Assembly: GCA_963797565.1 (NCBI GenBank)
Contig: CAWCPM010000004.1
Span: forward strand, 1 to 42,514
From: JAICYJ01 sp963797565
GTDB lineage: Bacteria > Actinomycetota > Thermoleophilia > Gaiellales > JAICJC01
Length of the DNA: 42,514 bases
Direction: 5' to 3'
The number at the start of each line of letters is the position of its first letter. The first letter of the stretch is position 1. The position numbers and the translations under genes were made by a program. Positions 7,145 through 14,246 of the stretch are shown one piece after another. Below the pieces are notes generated by a model, which made no database searches, was not told where the DNA came from, and was given only the letters and a program-made list of their open reading frames with translations.

Positions 7145-7464
7145 GCGACACCATCGGCGCCACCTTCTCGGCGCTGGCCGATCCCAGCCGACGACGCATG
7201 CTGGGGCTCCTGGGCGGTACCGGCGCGACCGCCACCCAGCTGGCCCGCGAGCTGCCGATCAGCCGGCAGGCCGTGGCCAAGCACCTGTCGCAGCTCGCAG
7301 CCGCCGGCCTGGTGGCATCGCGCCGCGAGGGGCGCGAGACCCGCTACACGGTCACACCCGAGCCGCTCGAGCAAGCGGTGGCGTGGATCGTGCAGGCGGG
7401 CGGCGAATGGGACGATCGCCTGGCCCGGCTGGGCAGCTACGTGGCCGCCGATCGCAGCGTTTAG
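7141..7464 (+). CDS. ArsR-family winged-helix regulator
   Basis: This 107-residue repressor-type protein has an N-terminal winged helix (FSALADPSRRRMLGLLGGTG, then TQLARELPISRQAVAKHLSQ, LAAAGLVASRREGRETRYTV). A C-terminal helix ends in GGEWDDRLARLGSYV. No metal-binding cysteine cluster of the ArsR/SmtB kind is present, which fits the SRPBCC-linked subgroup. It overlaps the SRPBCC gene by 4 nt. The likely operators are the two GCAAC-N6-GTTGC sites at 6677-6692 and 6720-6735. One covers its own promoter and the other the clpP promoter, so it may repress both directions. Confidence 0.92.
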   Translation: MSDTIGATFSALADPSRRRMLGLLGGTGATATQLARELPISRQAVAKHLSQLAAAGLVASRREGRETRYTVTPEPLEQAVAWIVQAGGEWDDRLARLGSYVAADRSV

Positions 7465-7478
7465 CCGCCCCGCACCGG

Positions 7479-7484
7479 TATCCT
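7479..7484 (+). promoter_or_regulatory. -10 box (TATCCT) before the E1-alpha gene
   Basis: TATCCT lies 10 nt before ATG 7495, giving a leader of only about 3-4 nt, and there is no ribosome binding site. Confidence 0.5.
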
Positions 7485-7494
7485 GCAGCGCACC

Positions 7495-8529
7495 ATGTCC
7501 GCGATCCGCCAAGCCGAGCCCGTCCTGTCCGCGACCGACGCGTCGCAGGCCGGCCTCGACCGCGACCGCCTCCTGCGCCTCTACCGCGACATGCTGGCCA
7601 CGCGCACGATCGAGGAGCGCGGCAACCTGCTGTTCAAAGGCGGCCGCCTGCCGGGCAGCTACTACACGGGCCGCGGCAACGAGGCGGCGTCCGTGGGCGT
7701 CGCCAGCGCGATGGGCGAGGACGATGTGGCGTCGCCGCTGCACCGCAACATGGGCGTGCACGTCGTCCGCGGCGTCGACCCGGCGGCGCTCTTCTGCCAG
7801 TACATGGGCCGCTCCGGCGGCGCCACCGGCGGTCGCGACTCGAACCTGCGCACCAACGACTTCTCGCCGGGCGTGGGCCTGCTGGCCGGCGTCAGCCACC
7901 TGCCGGCCATGATCCCCGTCATCACGGGCATGGCGCTGGCCTTCCAGCTGCGCCGCGAGCCGCGGGTTGCGGTCGGCTGGTGCGGCGACGGCGCCGCCGC
8001 GCGCGGCGACATGCACGAGTCGATGAACCTGGCCGGCGTGCGGGGGCTGCCGATCGTCTACATCATCGACAACAACCAGTACGCCTACTCGACGCCCAAC
8101 TCGCTGTCGTTCGCGTGCGAGCACCTCGCCGACCGCGGGCCCGCCTACGGCTTCGAGGGCATCGTCGTCGACGGCACCGACGTGCTGACCGTCTACCGCG
8201 AGGCGACCCGCGCCATCGAGAAGGCACGCGCGGGCGGCGGCCCCACGCTGCTGGAGCTGATCACGCTGCGTATGGAGGGCCACGCCGTCCACGATGACGC
8301 CGCGTACGTGCCCAGGAGCCTGGTCGAGGAGTTCACGGCGCGCGACCCGGTCGACCGGTACCGGGCGTGGCTGCAGGTGAACCAGGAGCTGACCGACGAG
8401 GAGCAGTCTGCGATCGAGGCCGAGGTGCGCGCCACCATCGAGAAGGGCGTGGCCGACGCCGAGGCCAGCCCGCTGCCGGACCCGGACACCGTGCTGGACG
8501 GCGTCTACGCGGTATCGTCCCAGGAATGA
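7495..8529 (+). CDS. thiamine-diphosphate-dependent dehydrogenase E1 component, alpha subunit
   Basis: This 344-residue protein is the alpha half of a 2-oxo acid (or acetoin-type) dehydrogenase E1, which decarboxylates its substrate on thiamine diphosphate and passes the acyl group to lipoyl-E2. The ThDP/Mg motif is visible as GWCGDGAAARGDMHESMN followed about 20 residues later by IIDNNQYAYST. The N-terminal YYTGRGNEAASVGVASAM and the loop SPLHRNMGVHVVRG are also typical. The phosphorylation-loop-like THRMxGH region reads LRMEGHAVHDDAAYVP. No E1-beta, E2 or E3 gene follows; the next gene encodes a 91-residue unknown that overlaps by 4 nt. The beta subunit must come from elsewhere, or the protein works differently. 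The substrate cannot be assigned. Confidence 0.88.
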   Translation: MSAIRQAEPVLSATDASQAGLDRDRLLRLYRDMLATRTIEERGNLLFKGGRLPGSYYTGRGNEAASVGVASAMGEDDVASPLHRNMGVHVVRGVDPAALFCQYMGRSGGATGGRDSNLRTNDFSPGVGLLAGVSHLPAMIPVITGMALAFQLRREPRVAVGWCGDGAAARGDMHESMNLAGVRGLPIVYIIDNNQYAYSTPNSLSFACEHLADRGPAYGFEGIVVDGTDVLTVYREATRAIEKARAGGGPTLLELITLRMEGHAVHDDAAYVPRSLVEEFTARDPVDRYRAWLQVNQELTDEEQSAIEAEVRATIEKGVADAEASPLPDPDTVLDGVYAVSSQE

Positions 8530-8801
8530 GCGACTTCCCGTTTCCCATGTTCGGCGGTGGTGACCCCGAGGAGATCCAGCGGCAGCTGGCCGGCTTCATG
8601 GAGCAGGCCCAGCAGCAGCAGAAGGTGGCGTTCGCGGATCAGGCGATCAACCTGGCGGTCGGCATGACCGTGGCCGCGATCGGCCGGCTCGAGTTGAGCG
8701 GCGATCCCGACCAGCAGGCGATGCAGGTGCGAGACGCGATCCGGCTGCTGTTCCCCGAGGCGGTCACGCTGGTCAGCGAAGCTCGCCAGGGCCTGGCATA
8801 G
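8526..8801 (+). CDS. small conserved-looking protein of unknown function, coupled to E1-alpha
   Basis: I do not recognise this 91-residue protein. It starts MSDFPFPMFGGGDPEEIQRQ and has a Gln-rich stretch (FMEQAQQQQKVAF). A predominantly helical body follows (DQAINLAVGMTVAAIGRLEL, then MQVRDAIRLLFPEAVTLVSE). There is no signal peptide or clear membrane segment. Its ATG lies inside the E1-alpha stop (ATGA), so it is translated with the dehydrogenase subunit and may be an assembly or accessory factor. That role is inference from position only. Confidence 0.72.
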   Translation: MSDFPFPMFGGGDPEEIQRQLAGFMEQAQQQQKVAFADQAINLAVGMTVAAIGRLELSGDPDQQAMQVRDAIRLLFPEAVTLVSEARQGLA

Positions 8802-8867
8802 CTGCTCGCTGATCCGCCAGTTGGTGTCGACTCCGGCCGTGTTCCTGTAAGGATTGGGCAATGTCAG

Positions 8868-8884
8868 ATCCCCCATAGGGGGAT
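8868..8884. promoter_or_regulatory. perfect hairpin ATCCCCC-ATA-GGGGGAT
   Basis: Seven-base arms with a 3-nt loop lie 67 nt after the E1-alpha operon and 121 nt before the Flp pilin gene. It could end the upstream message, open the pilin leader, or be a protein-binding site. No T-run follows. Confidence 0.4.
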
Positions 8885-9004
8885 AGCCGGGAGGCACCCT
8901 TTCGGACGATATATAGCGAGAGGCGTCTGCCCGATTCAGTTCGCTATTCATTAGTCCTTATCGCGGGTGGCCGTCTCCAACGCAGGCTTGGAGGAGACCA
9001 GACC
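8885..9004 (+). promoter_or_regulatory. structured leader region of the Flp pilin gene
   Basis: This 120-nt stretch is more AT-rich than its surroundings and holds two further inverted repeats. ATAGCGA at 8913-8919 pairs with TCGCTAT at 8941-8947 (7-bp arms, 21-nt loop). GTCTCCAA at 8973-8980 pairs with TTGGAGGAGAC at 8988-8998 with one bulged G. The second stem includes the GGAGGAG ribosome binding site, so translation could be switched by opening it. It does not match any riboswitch class I know. Confidence 0.4.
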
Positions 9005-9163
9005 ATGAATCACCCAGAGGCACCGGCTCCCGAGGAACGCGGGCAGACCATGGCGGAGTACGCGGTCGTTCTGACCGTGATCACGATCTCCATCGTCGCC
9101 ACGCTCGCGCTGCTCACCTCGTCGGTCACAAACTTGCTGAACCAGCTGATCCCGCTGATCTAA
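9005..9163 (+). CDS. Flp/Tad-type class IVb pilin (prepilin)
   Basis: This 52-residue protein has a short polar leader (MNHPEAPAPEERG). It is followed by QTMAEYAVVLTVITISIVAT and a further hydrophobic stretch ending LLNQLIPLI. A Gly with Glu-Tyr five and six residues later is the processing-site pattern of Flp pilins, cleaved by a TadV/CpaA-type prepilin peptidase after the Gly. The mature pilin would be about 39 residues. The ATG at 9005 has GGAGGAG in good position, although that site lies in a predicted stem. No tad assembly genes are in the window. Its stop overlaps the stop of the convergent lipoate ligase gene by 4 nt. Confidence 0.85.
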   Translation: MNHPEAPAPEERGQTMAEYAVVLTVITISIVATLALLTSSVTNLLNQLIPLI

Positions 9164-9924
9164 CGGGCGGCCAGCAGCGCCCGTACCTCGGGCGAAGTCA
9201 GCTCCATCCACGACCCGGCGTGCCACGCCGGGTCGTGGTATTTCTGGGCCGCGAGCGTCGCGGCACGCGCCACTCGGTCGGCGTCAAGCGGCTCTCGCCG
9301 CGCATCGAAGGCGCCGATCAGCGCAGCCTCCCAGCCGTCGCCACCGACGTTGGCGACGTGATCGGGGCGGCTCGGCGCCGGCCGCGGCGCGCCGCCCAGA
9401 TCGCCCCCGCGCGGGCCTGCCAGGCAGGCCCGCAGCGATTCCAGGTCGGCGTCGATCAGGAGCGTGCCGTGCACCAGCACGCCGCCGCGTCCGTGGTGTG
9501 CGGCGATGCCGGTGACCTTGCGGCCATCCACACGCACGGTGCGGTCGTCGCGCTCGGCCTCCACCCCCTGCGCGTGGCATGCGCGCACTATGCCGTCGAG
9601 CAGCGGCGCATACATCCGCGGCACATCAAGCTGCGACCAGGGGTGGCCGGGCGGCGCAGCAAGCGCGATGCAGAGCGTGCCTCCGTCGAGGTACACAGCG
9701 CCGCCGCCGGTGAAACGCCGCCACACACCGACCCCACGGCCGGCGCACGCGGCCGCGTCGACCTCCCAGTCGGCGCGCTGAAAGCGGCCGATCACGACCG
9801 CCGGCCGGGTGCGCCATAACAGCAGCGTGGCGCCGGCCGGATCGCGGCCGAGCGTCTCGTCGTGGGCGAGCGCCAGCGCCGGCTCCAGCAGGCCGGCGTC
9901 GACGGCCCGCACGGCATCGCTCAC
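9160..9924 (-). CDS. lplA: lipoate-protein ligase A family protein
   Basis: This 254-residue member of the biotin/lipoate ligase fold attaches lipoate (or octanoate) to a lysine of acyltransferase or GcvH domains. Key stretches are LLWRTRPAVVIGRFQRADWE, VGVWRRFTGGGAVYLDGGTL (the RRxTGGG lipoyl-AMP loop) and RVDGRKVTGIAAHHGRGGVL, which carries the catalytic Lys. HGTLLIDADLE and a C-terminal helical tail follow. GTG 9924 overlaps the TGA of the upstream gene (GTGA), so I start there. The E1-alpha gene 0.6 kb away belongs to a complex whose E2 needs lipoate, which makes the proximity sensible. It could also be a LipM-type octanoyltransferase; sequence alone does not separate these. Confidence 0.85.
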   Translation of the reverse strand: MSDAVRAVDAGLLEPALALAHDETLGRDPAGATLLLWRTRPAVVIGRFQRADWEVDAAACAGRGVGVWRRFTGGGAVYLDGGTLCIALAAPPGHPWSQLDVPRMYAPLLDGIVRACHAQGVEAERDDRTVRVDGRKVTGIAAHHGRGGVLVHGTLLIDADLESLRACLAGPRGGDLGGAPRPAPSRPDHVANVGGDGWEAALIGAFDARREPLDADRVARAATLAAQKYHDPAWHAGSWMELTSPEVRALLAAR

Positions 9925-10652
9925 GCGCGGGCCGCGCCGGTGATGCGGACACCTGCGCGCTGCAGCCGCATTCCCGCCGACGGCTGCGCAGAGCTGGGCA
10001 GCTCGACGACGTCCGGCAGCCGCTGCTCGAGCTCGGCGACGCGGGCGGCCAGGTCGGCGGGGTCGCCCAGCTCGGCCGCCTCGGCCGACGCTTCGGAGAT
10101 GCGCTGCCGCGCACGGCGGCGCTCGTGCTCGGCCATCGAGATCGCCTCGTCGGCCAGGTCGAGCATGTCCAGCGCGTCCCGCCGGCCCGCCTCGGGGCGG
10201 CCGTCGTCGCGCACCGGGGGCGGGGTTGGCAGCGGGAACGGGGCGGCCAGGATGGCGTCGGCCAGCGCCTCGCGCTGGGTGCAGAGCCGGTCGAGCACGT
10301 CGCGCGTGCCCAGCCGCGCCGAGTCCACCTGCTGACGCGCGCGGTCGATGTCGGCCCGGTAGTCGGCCGGGTCGGCGCCCGTGGCCTCCGCCAGCTGCGA
10401 GAGCTCCACCGCCCGCTGCCAGACCGCGACCAGCGGCCCCTGGGCGACCCACTGCTGCTCCAGCTCGCGGGCCAAGAGCTCGATCGGCGGGCGTCGCGCC
10501 GCGACCGCTGCGGCCACCTCGGGGGCGGCCTCGGCGATCGCCGACTCGTGCGCGATCTCCTGCTGCAGCGACTCCATGCGGACCTGCGCCGCGCGGGCAT
10601 CCACCAGCTCGTCGGCCACCTCGAGCAATCGGTCGAGCTCCCTCGATCTCAC
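9921..10652 (-). CDS. coiled-coil protein of unknown function
   Basis: This 243-residue protein is Ala/Glu/Arg-rich and almost entirely helical: ELDRLLEVADELVDARAAQV and RMESLQQEIAHESAIAEAAP in the first third, YRADIDRARQQVDSARLGTR in the middle, MAEHERRRARQRISEASAEA and DLAARVAELEQRLPDVVELP near the end. A Pro-rich linker (PFPLPTPPPV) splits it into two coiled-coil segments. There is no signal peptide or membrane segment, and I do not recognise a family. GTG 10652 is chosen because TAAGCT lies 7 nt upstream. Its stop overlaps the start of the lipoate ligase gene, so the two form an operon. Confidence 0.75.
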   Translation of the reverse strand: MRSRELDRLLEVADELVDARAAQVRMESLQQEIAHESAIAEAAPEVAAAVAARRPPIELLARELEQQWVAQGPLVAVWQRAVELSQLAEATGADPADYRADIDRARQQVDSARLGTRDVLDRLCTQREALADAILAAPFPLPTPPPVRDDGRPEAGRRDALDMLDLADEAISMAEHERRRARQRISEASAEAAELGDPADLAARVAELEQRLPDVVELPSSAQPSAGMRLQRAGVRITGAARA

Positions 10653-10659
10653 GCCCGGC

Positions 10660-10665
10660 AGCTTA
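10660..10665 (-). promoter_or_regulatory. -10 box (TAAGCT) for the coiled-coil gene, leaderless
   Basis: TAAGCT on the minus strand stands 7 nt before GTG 10652. Confidence 0.55.
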
Positions 10666-10681
10666 CCCGCCGCCGGGTCAC

Positions 10682-10687
10682 TACTCT
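10682..10687 (+). promoter_or_regulatory. -10 box (TACTCT) for the flavoprotein gene, leaderless
   Basis: TACTCT stands 6 nt before ATG 10694. It is divergent from the TAAGCT box 17 bp away. Confidence 0.55.
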
Positions 10688-10693
10688 GGACCC

Positions 10694-11902
10694 ATGGAGG
10701 CATACGACGTCGTGATCGCGGGCGGAGGCCCGGCCGGGCTGGCGATGGCCGTACCGCTCGCCGAGGCCGGCCTGGCCGTGTTGGTGTGCGAGCGAAACGC
10801 GGAGATCGGCCTGCCGGTGCGGACGTCCGGGGGATCGTGGCCGGACGACCTGCGGGCGCTGGGCCTGCCCGATCGGCTGTGGCATCCGATATCGCGGCTG
10901 TCGTTCGAGTCGCAGCACAGCCGCTGCACGATCGATTGGGGTGGACCGGTCGGCTGCTCGCTGGACGTGACCGCGACCTGGCAGCATCTGGCAGAGCTCG
11001 CCGCCGCTGCAGGCGCGACGATCGAGAACGGGACGCTGGTGCGGCTTGAGCGGACGGGAGCGCTCACCCTCCGCCACGGTGGCGAGTCGCGGCACGTGCG
11101 CTGCCGGCTGGCGGTCGACGCGACCGGCACCAACGCGCTGCTCGCGCGGCAATCGGGCGTGCACGAGGGGTTCCGGCGGGTCGGGGTCGGCTACGAGCAG
11201 GAGCTGTCGGCACCGGCCTTCGGGCAGGACGAGGCGGTGATCCTGGTGGGCGGGCTGGCGCCGTCCGGGTACGCATGGGCCTTCCCGCGCGGGGGCACAC
11301 GGGTGCGCGTCGGCGTGGGCCTGATCCAGCCGGACACCGACCTCAACCCGCGCGAGCTGTACGCGCCCGTGGAGCGGGCGCTGGCCGACCGGCTGGCCGG
11401 TGCGGAGCTGCTTGAGCTGCACAGCGGGCGCATCCCCAGCCAGGAGGCGCCGGAGCGGCTGACGGGGGACGGCTTGATGGTGGTCGGCGATGCGGGCGGA
11501 CACTCGAACCCGCTGCTGGGCGAGGGAATCCGGCACGTGATCGTGGCGGCGCGACGGGCGGCGCCGGTCGCGATTGCGGCGCTGGGCACGCCGGGCGTGG
11601 TGCCGCGCGAGCGGCTGCGGGCGTGGGAGCGGGCCGGGCGCCGCACGCGGGGGCGTTCGTGGGGACTGGCGATGCGCGCGAACCGGTACGTGGCGGGCAT
11701 GGACGACGCCGACTGGGACCGCGCGGTGGAGACGCTGGGACGCCTGCCGGCCGAGATGGCGACTCCGATCCTGCGCGGCGACATCCTCTCGGCGCCGCTG
11801 CTGGCGGGCGCGCTCGCGCGCGGGCCGTCGTCCGCGTGGCGGGTGCTGCGGCCGTTCGCGAGGGGCGGCAGCCGCGTTGTCGAACCGGCCAAACCGGCAT
11901 AG
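10694..11902 (+). CDS. FAD-dependent oxidoreductase, geranylgeranyl-reductase family
   Basis: This 402-residue flavoprotein has an N-terminal Rossmann FAD motif (YDVVIAGGGPAGLAMAVPLA, then GLAVLVCERN). A central RLAVDATGTNALLARQSG and the second FAD motif GLMVVGDAGGHSNPLLGEGI are those of geranylgeranyl reductase-like and PHBH-type flavoproteins. Family members reduce isoprenoid double bonds of lipids or quinones, or hydroxylate aromatics; the substrate here is not determined. The C-terminal quarter is helical and Arg-rich with no membrane segment. ATG 10694 is fixed by a -10 box 6 nt upstream. The next gene, mscL, starts 31 nt later with its own -10 box and ribosome binding site. Confidence 0.88.
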   Translation: MEAYDVVIAGGGPAGLAMAVPLAEAGLAVLVCERNAEIGLPVRTSGGSWPDDLRALGLPDRLWHPISRLSFESQHSRCTIDWGGPVGCSLDVTATWQHLAELAAAAGATIENGTLVRLERTGALTLRHGGESRHVRCRLAVDATGTNALLARQSGVHEGFRRVGVGYEQELSAPAFGQDEAVILVGGLAPSGYAWAFPRGGTRVRVGVGLIQPDTDLNPRELYAPVERALADRLAGAELLELHSGRIPSQEAPERLTGDGLMVVGDAGGHSNPLLGEGIRHVIVAARRAAPVAIAALGTPGVVPRERLRAWERAGRRTRGRSWGLAMRANRYVAGMDDADWDRAVETLGRLPAEMATPILRGDILSAPLLAGALARGPSSAWRVLRPFARGGSRVVEPAKPA

Positions 11903-11905
11903 CAT
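11900..11905 (+). promoter_or_regulatory. candidate -10 box (TAGCAT) for mscL
   Basis: TAGCAT overlaps the stop codon of the flavoprotein gene. It would give a leader of about 22 nt that includes the GAGGAGG ribosome binding site. Confidence 0.4.
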
Positions 11906-11933
11906 CGTGTCGGAACCAATCCGAGGAGGCGCC

Positions 11934-12347
11934 GTGCTGCGCGAGTTCAAACAGTTCCTGTTCCGGGGCAACATCGTCGATCTGGCCGTCGCGATCGTGG
12001 TCGGCACCGCGTTCGTGGCGCTGGTCAACGCGTTCGTCGCCGACATCCTGACGCCCATCATCGCCGCCATCTTCGGCAAGCCGGACTTCTCGGGACTGAC
12101 GTTCCACATCAACGGCAGCACCTTCCTGTACGGCGACTTCCTGAACGCGCTGATCACCTTCGTATCGGTGGCCGCAGCGGTGTTCTTCTTCGTGGTGAAG
12201 CCGCTGAACGCGATGGCCGCGAGGCGCGCTCCGGAGCCCGGCGAGCCGACCGAGCGCGAGTGCCCGGAGTGCCTCAGCATCATCCCGGCAGCGGCACGGC
12301 GCTGCTCGCACTGCACGACCGAGGTCACGCCGGCGACGGCCACGTAG
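11934..12347 (+). CDS. mscL: large-conductance mechanosensitive channel with C-terminal zinc ribbon
   Basis: This 137-residue inner-membrane channel opens under high membrane tension to release solutes during hypo-osmotic shock. The amphipathic N-terminus and TM1 are LREFKQFLFRGNIVDLAVAI then VVGTAFVALVNAFVADILTP. TM2 is about residues 68-90 (FLNALITFVSVAAAVFFFVV). After KPLNAMAARR the usual cytoplasmic bundle is replaced by four cysteines as CPEC (110-113) and CSHC (124-127), a compact zinc-ribbon pattern. GTG 11934 has GAGGAGG 5 nt upstream. It is followed 16 nt later by the YbjN-type gene, which has its own leaderless promoter. Confidence 0.95.
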   Translation: MLREFKQFLFRGNIVDLAVAIVVGTAFVALVNAFVADILTPIIAAIFGKPDFSGLTFHINGSTFLYGDFLNALITFVSVAAAVFFFVVKPLNAMAARRAPEPGEPTERECPECLSIIPAAARRCSHCTTEVTPATAT

Positions 12348-12350
12348 CTC

Positions 12351-12356
12351 TAGACT
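12351..12356 (+). promoter_or_regulatory. -10 box (TAGACT) for the YbjN-type gene, leaderless
   Basis: TAGACT stands 7 nt before GTG 12364. Confidence 0.6.
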
Positions 12357-12363
12357 GAAAGGT

Positions 12364-13248
12364 GTGGAAGACCACCTGATCGAGGTCAATGAGATCGAGG
12401 TACGCCGGGCCCTGGCGCGCTCCTTCACGGGTCACGACCCGGACGGGCACACGTGGCGCGGCGAGATCGAGATCGGAGGCGCCGAGGTGACCGTCGACGT
12501 GCAGACCGCGAACGGCGGCGAGCCCTACGTCGAGGTGGCGGCACCCTCGATCGAGCACCCGCAGCTGGACGGGCGGCTGGCACGGACGCTGGTGATCGAG
12601 AATGCGGAGCTCGTGCTGGGCCGGTTCACGCACGCGGACGGGCACGTGCACGTGGAGCACGCGATCCTGGCGGGCACAACGATGGCGGCGGTCGAGGTGC
12701 AGGCATCGGTGTGGACGGTGGCCTGGGCCGCCGACGCGTTCGCGCATCGGCTGGAGGCGCTGCTTCGCGAGGCAAGCCCGACGCCGCCAGCGCCCAAGAC
12801 TCCAGCAGCGCTGCGGCGCGACGCCGAGGCTCACGTGGTGATCACGGATCACCGCGTCAAGCACTTCCTGGACGAGCAGTTCGGCGGCTTCGACCACGAC
12901 CCGGACTGGGGCTATCACGGCGGATTCGGCAGCGCGCGGGTGTTCGTGGACGTGCTGCCGGTGCTGGAGGACTCGACGGCGGTGCGGGCGTCCTCGCCGG
13001 TGCTGTCGGACATCGACCTGACCGACGACCTGGCACTGGAGCTGATGCGGCTGGCCGCGGAATCGCCGTTCGGCTGCTACTCGTACCAGCCGGCGCGGCG
13101 CGAGGTCTGGTTCGAGCACGTGATCCTGGGCGACGACCTCGACCGGCCGGAGCTGGAGGCGGCCATCCAGGTGGTGGCGGACACGGCCGACGGGGAGGAC
13201 GACACGCTGGCCGAGCGTTTCGGAGGACGCCGCTACGCAGACCTGTAG
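12364..13248 (+). CDS. protein with two YbjN/type III secretion chaperone-like domains
   Basis: This 294-residue soluble protein appears to contain two similar halves. The first (about residues 1-140) holds YVEVAAPSIEHPQLDGRLAR, RTLVIENAELVLGRFTHADG and a C-terminal helix AVEVQASVWTVAWAADAFAH. The second (about 155-290) holds RVFVDVLPVLEDSTAVRASS, LALELMRLAAESPFGCYSYQ and REVWFEHVILGDDLDRPELE. The strand-turn 'hvhvehailag / vwfehvilgddld' followed by an acidic helix is the pattern of YbjN-like folds. Function in the family is poorly known; a chaperone or sensory role is usual speculation. GTG 12364 is set by the -10 box. The first residue of the protein is therefore the 5' end of the mRNA. 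Confidence 0.72.
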   Translation: MEDHLIEVNEIEVRRALARSFTGHDPDGHTWRGEIEIGGAEVTVDVQTANGGEPYVEVAAPSIEHPQLDGRLARTLVIENAELVLGRFTHADGHVHVEHAILAGTTMAAVEVQASVWTVAWAADAFAHRLEALLREASPTPPAPKTPAALRRDAEAHVVITDHRVKHFLDEQFGGFDHDPDWGYHGGFGSARVFVDVLPVLEDSTAVRASSPVLSDIDLTDDLALELMRLAAESPFGCYSYQPARREVWFEHVILGDDLDRPELEAAIQVVADTADGEDDTLAERFGGRRYADL

Positions 13249-13263
13249 AGCGGGTCGGTCTGG

Positions 13264-13269
13264 TAGATT
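13264..13269 (+). promoter_or_regulatory. -10 box (TAGATT) for the 55-aa membrane protein
   Basis: TAGATT lies 10 nt before ATG 13280; the leader would be about 3-4 nt. Confidence 0.45.
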
Positions 13270-13279
13270 CACGAGCCGA

Positions 13280-13447
13280 ATGAGCGCAGGGCGGTTTTTC
13301 ATGTGGTTGATCAGCGGCGGGATCGTGGTCGCCACGCTCGCCGTACTGGCCGGGCCCGGCTACAACGGCCTGCCGGGTCAGTGGATCGGCCTGGTGGTGG
13401 CGGTGTCGTTCGCCTCGATCGCGTTCGGCCTCGGGTATTACGAGTAG
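13280..13447 (+). CDS. small two-helix membrane protein, unknown function
   Basis: This gene encodes a 55-residue protein beginning MSAGRFFMWLISGGIVVATL. It has two hydrophobic helices (about residues 7-24 and 34-52) joined by a short Gly/Pro loop (GPGYNGLPGQW), and it ends GLGYYE. I do not recognise a family. A TAGATT -10 box 10 nt upstream, a good hydrophobic pattern, and the 13-nt gap to the methyltransferase gene make it a believable gene, perhaps the first of a two-gene operon. Confidence 0.6.
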   Translation: MSAGRFFMWLISGGIVVATLAVLAGPGYNGLPGQWIGLVVAVSFASIAFGLGYYE

Positions 13448-13460
13448 CTGCGCGGCGCCG

Positions 13461-14246
13461 ATGGGCAGCGAGGGCAGACGGCTCGACCCGCTGGCGGAGG
13501 CGTTCGCCGGCTCGGCGGACAGCTACGACCGCGCCCGGCCCGGCTACGACGATGAGCCGCTCGACTGGGCGTTCCGGGAGATGGGGCTGGACGACGGCTC
13601 GGTCGTGCTCGACCTGGCGGCCGGCACCGGCAAGCTTTCACAGGCGCTGGCCCCGCGAGCCGGTCGACTGATCGCGGTCGAACCGCTGCCCGAGATGCGA
13701 CGGCTGCTGGCAGCGCGGGCGCCGGAGGCGACGCTGCTGGACGGCACGGCCGAGCAGATCCCGATCGACGACGGGTCGGTCGACGCCGTCTTCGTGGGCG
13801 AGGCGTTCCACTGGTTCGACGGTGTCCGCGCGCTGCCCGAGATCCACCGGGTGCTGCGGCCGGCCGGCGGCCTGGCGCTGCTCTGGCACCACGTCAGCTG
13901 GCACGAGACGGCCCCCTGGGCAGAAGAGTTCGAGGTACGGCTGCACGAGGTGCCGGCGCCGGACGTGCGCCCGGAGAACCGGCCGCACACGCTGCGCTGG
14001 CAGGAGGCGTTCGCGGGGAACGCCCTGTTCACGCCGCTCGAGCACCGCGAGTTCACGCACCCGATCACGGTCGACGCCGAGCAGATCGTGCAGCTGGTGC
14101 TGTCATGGAGCTACGTCGCCGCCCTGCCTGCCGCCGACCGCGAGCTGCTGGGCCGCGACCTGTCACGGATCGTGCACAACCACGCCGGCGACGCACCGCT
14201 GGAGCTGCCCTTCGTCACGTACGTGTATCTGACCCGCAAGCACTAG
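13461..14246 (+). CDS. class I SAM-dependent methyltransferase
   Basis: This 261-residue protein has methyltransferase motif I as SVVLDLAAGTGKLSQALAPR. A post-I acidic residue lies in LIAVEPLPEMRRLLAARAPE, and motif IV-like DGSVDAVFVGEAFHWFD follows. IHRVLRPAGGLALLWHHVSW is typical of UbiE/Methyltransf_11 enzymes. The N-terminal segment EAFAGSADSYDRARPGYDDE is also common in this subgroup. The acceptor substrate is unknown. It lies 13 nt after the 55-aa membrane protein gene, has no -10 box of its own in leaderless position, and is probably co-transcribed with it. Confidence 0.88.
   Translation: MGSEGRRLDPLAEAFAGSADSYDRARPGYDDEPLDWAFREMGLDDGSVVLDLAAGTGKLSQALAPRAGRLIAVEPLPEMRRLLAARAPEATLLDGTAEQIPIDDGSVDAVFVGEAFHWFDGVRALPEIHRVLRPAGGLALLWHHVSWHETAPWAEEFEVRLHEVPAPDVRPENRPHTLRWQEAFAGNALFTPLEHREFTHPITVDAEQIVQLVLSWSYVAALPAADRELLGRDLSRIVHNHAGDAPLELPFVTYVYLTRKH

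Noticed and set aside
8505..8951. Minus-strand open frame of 148 codons over the small gene and pilin leader
   Set aside because: It is antisense to the 8526-8801 gene, has no promoter or ribosome binding site, and its composition fits a shadow frame.
8885..9004. c-di-GMP riboswitch before the pilin gene
   Set aside because: Stems are present, but the conserved core bases of the c-di-GMP-I and -II classes are not recognisable.
9160..10452. Lipoate ligase extended to 430 residues
   Set aside because: The extension is antisense-like low-complexity sequence inside the coiled-coil gene. GTG 9924 overlaps the upstream stop and fits the family length.
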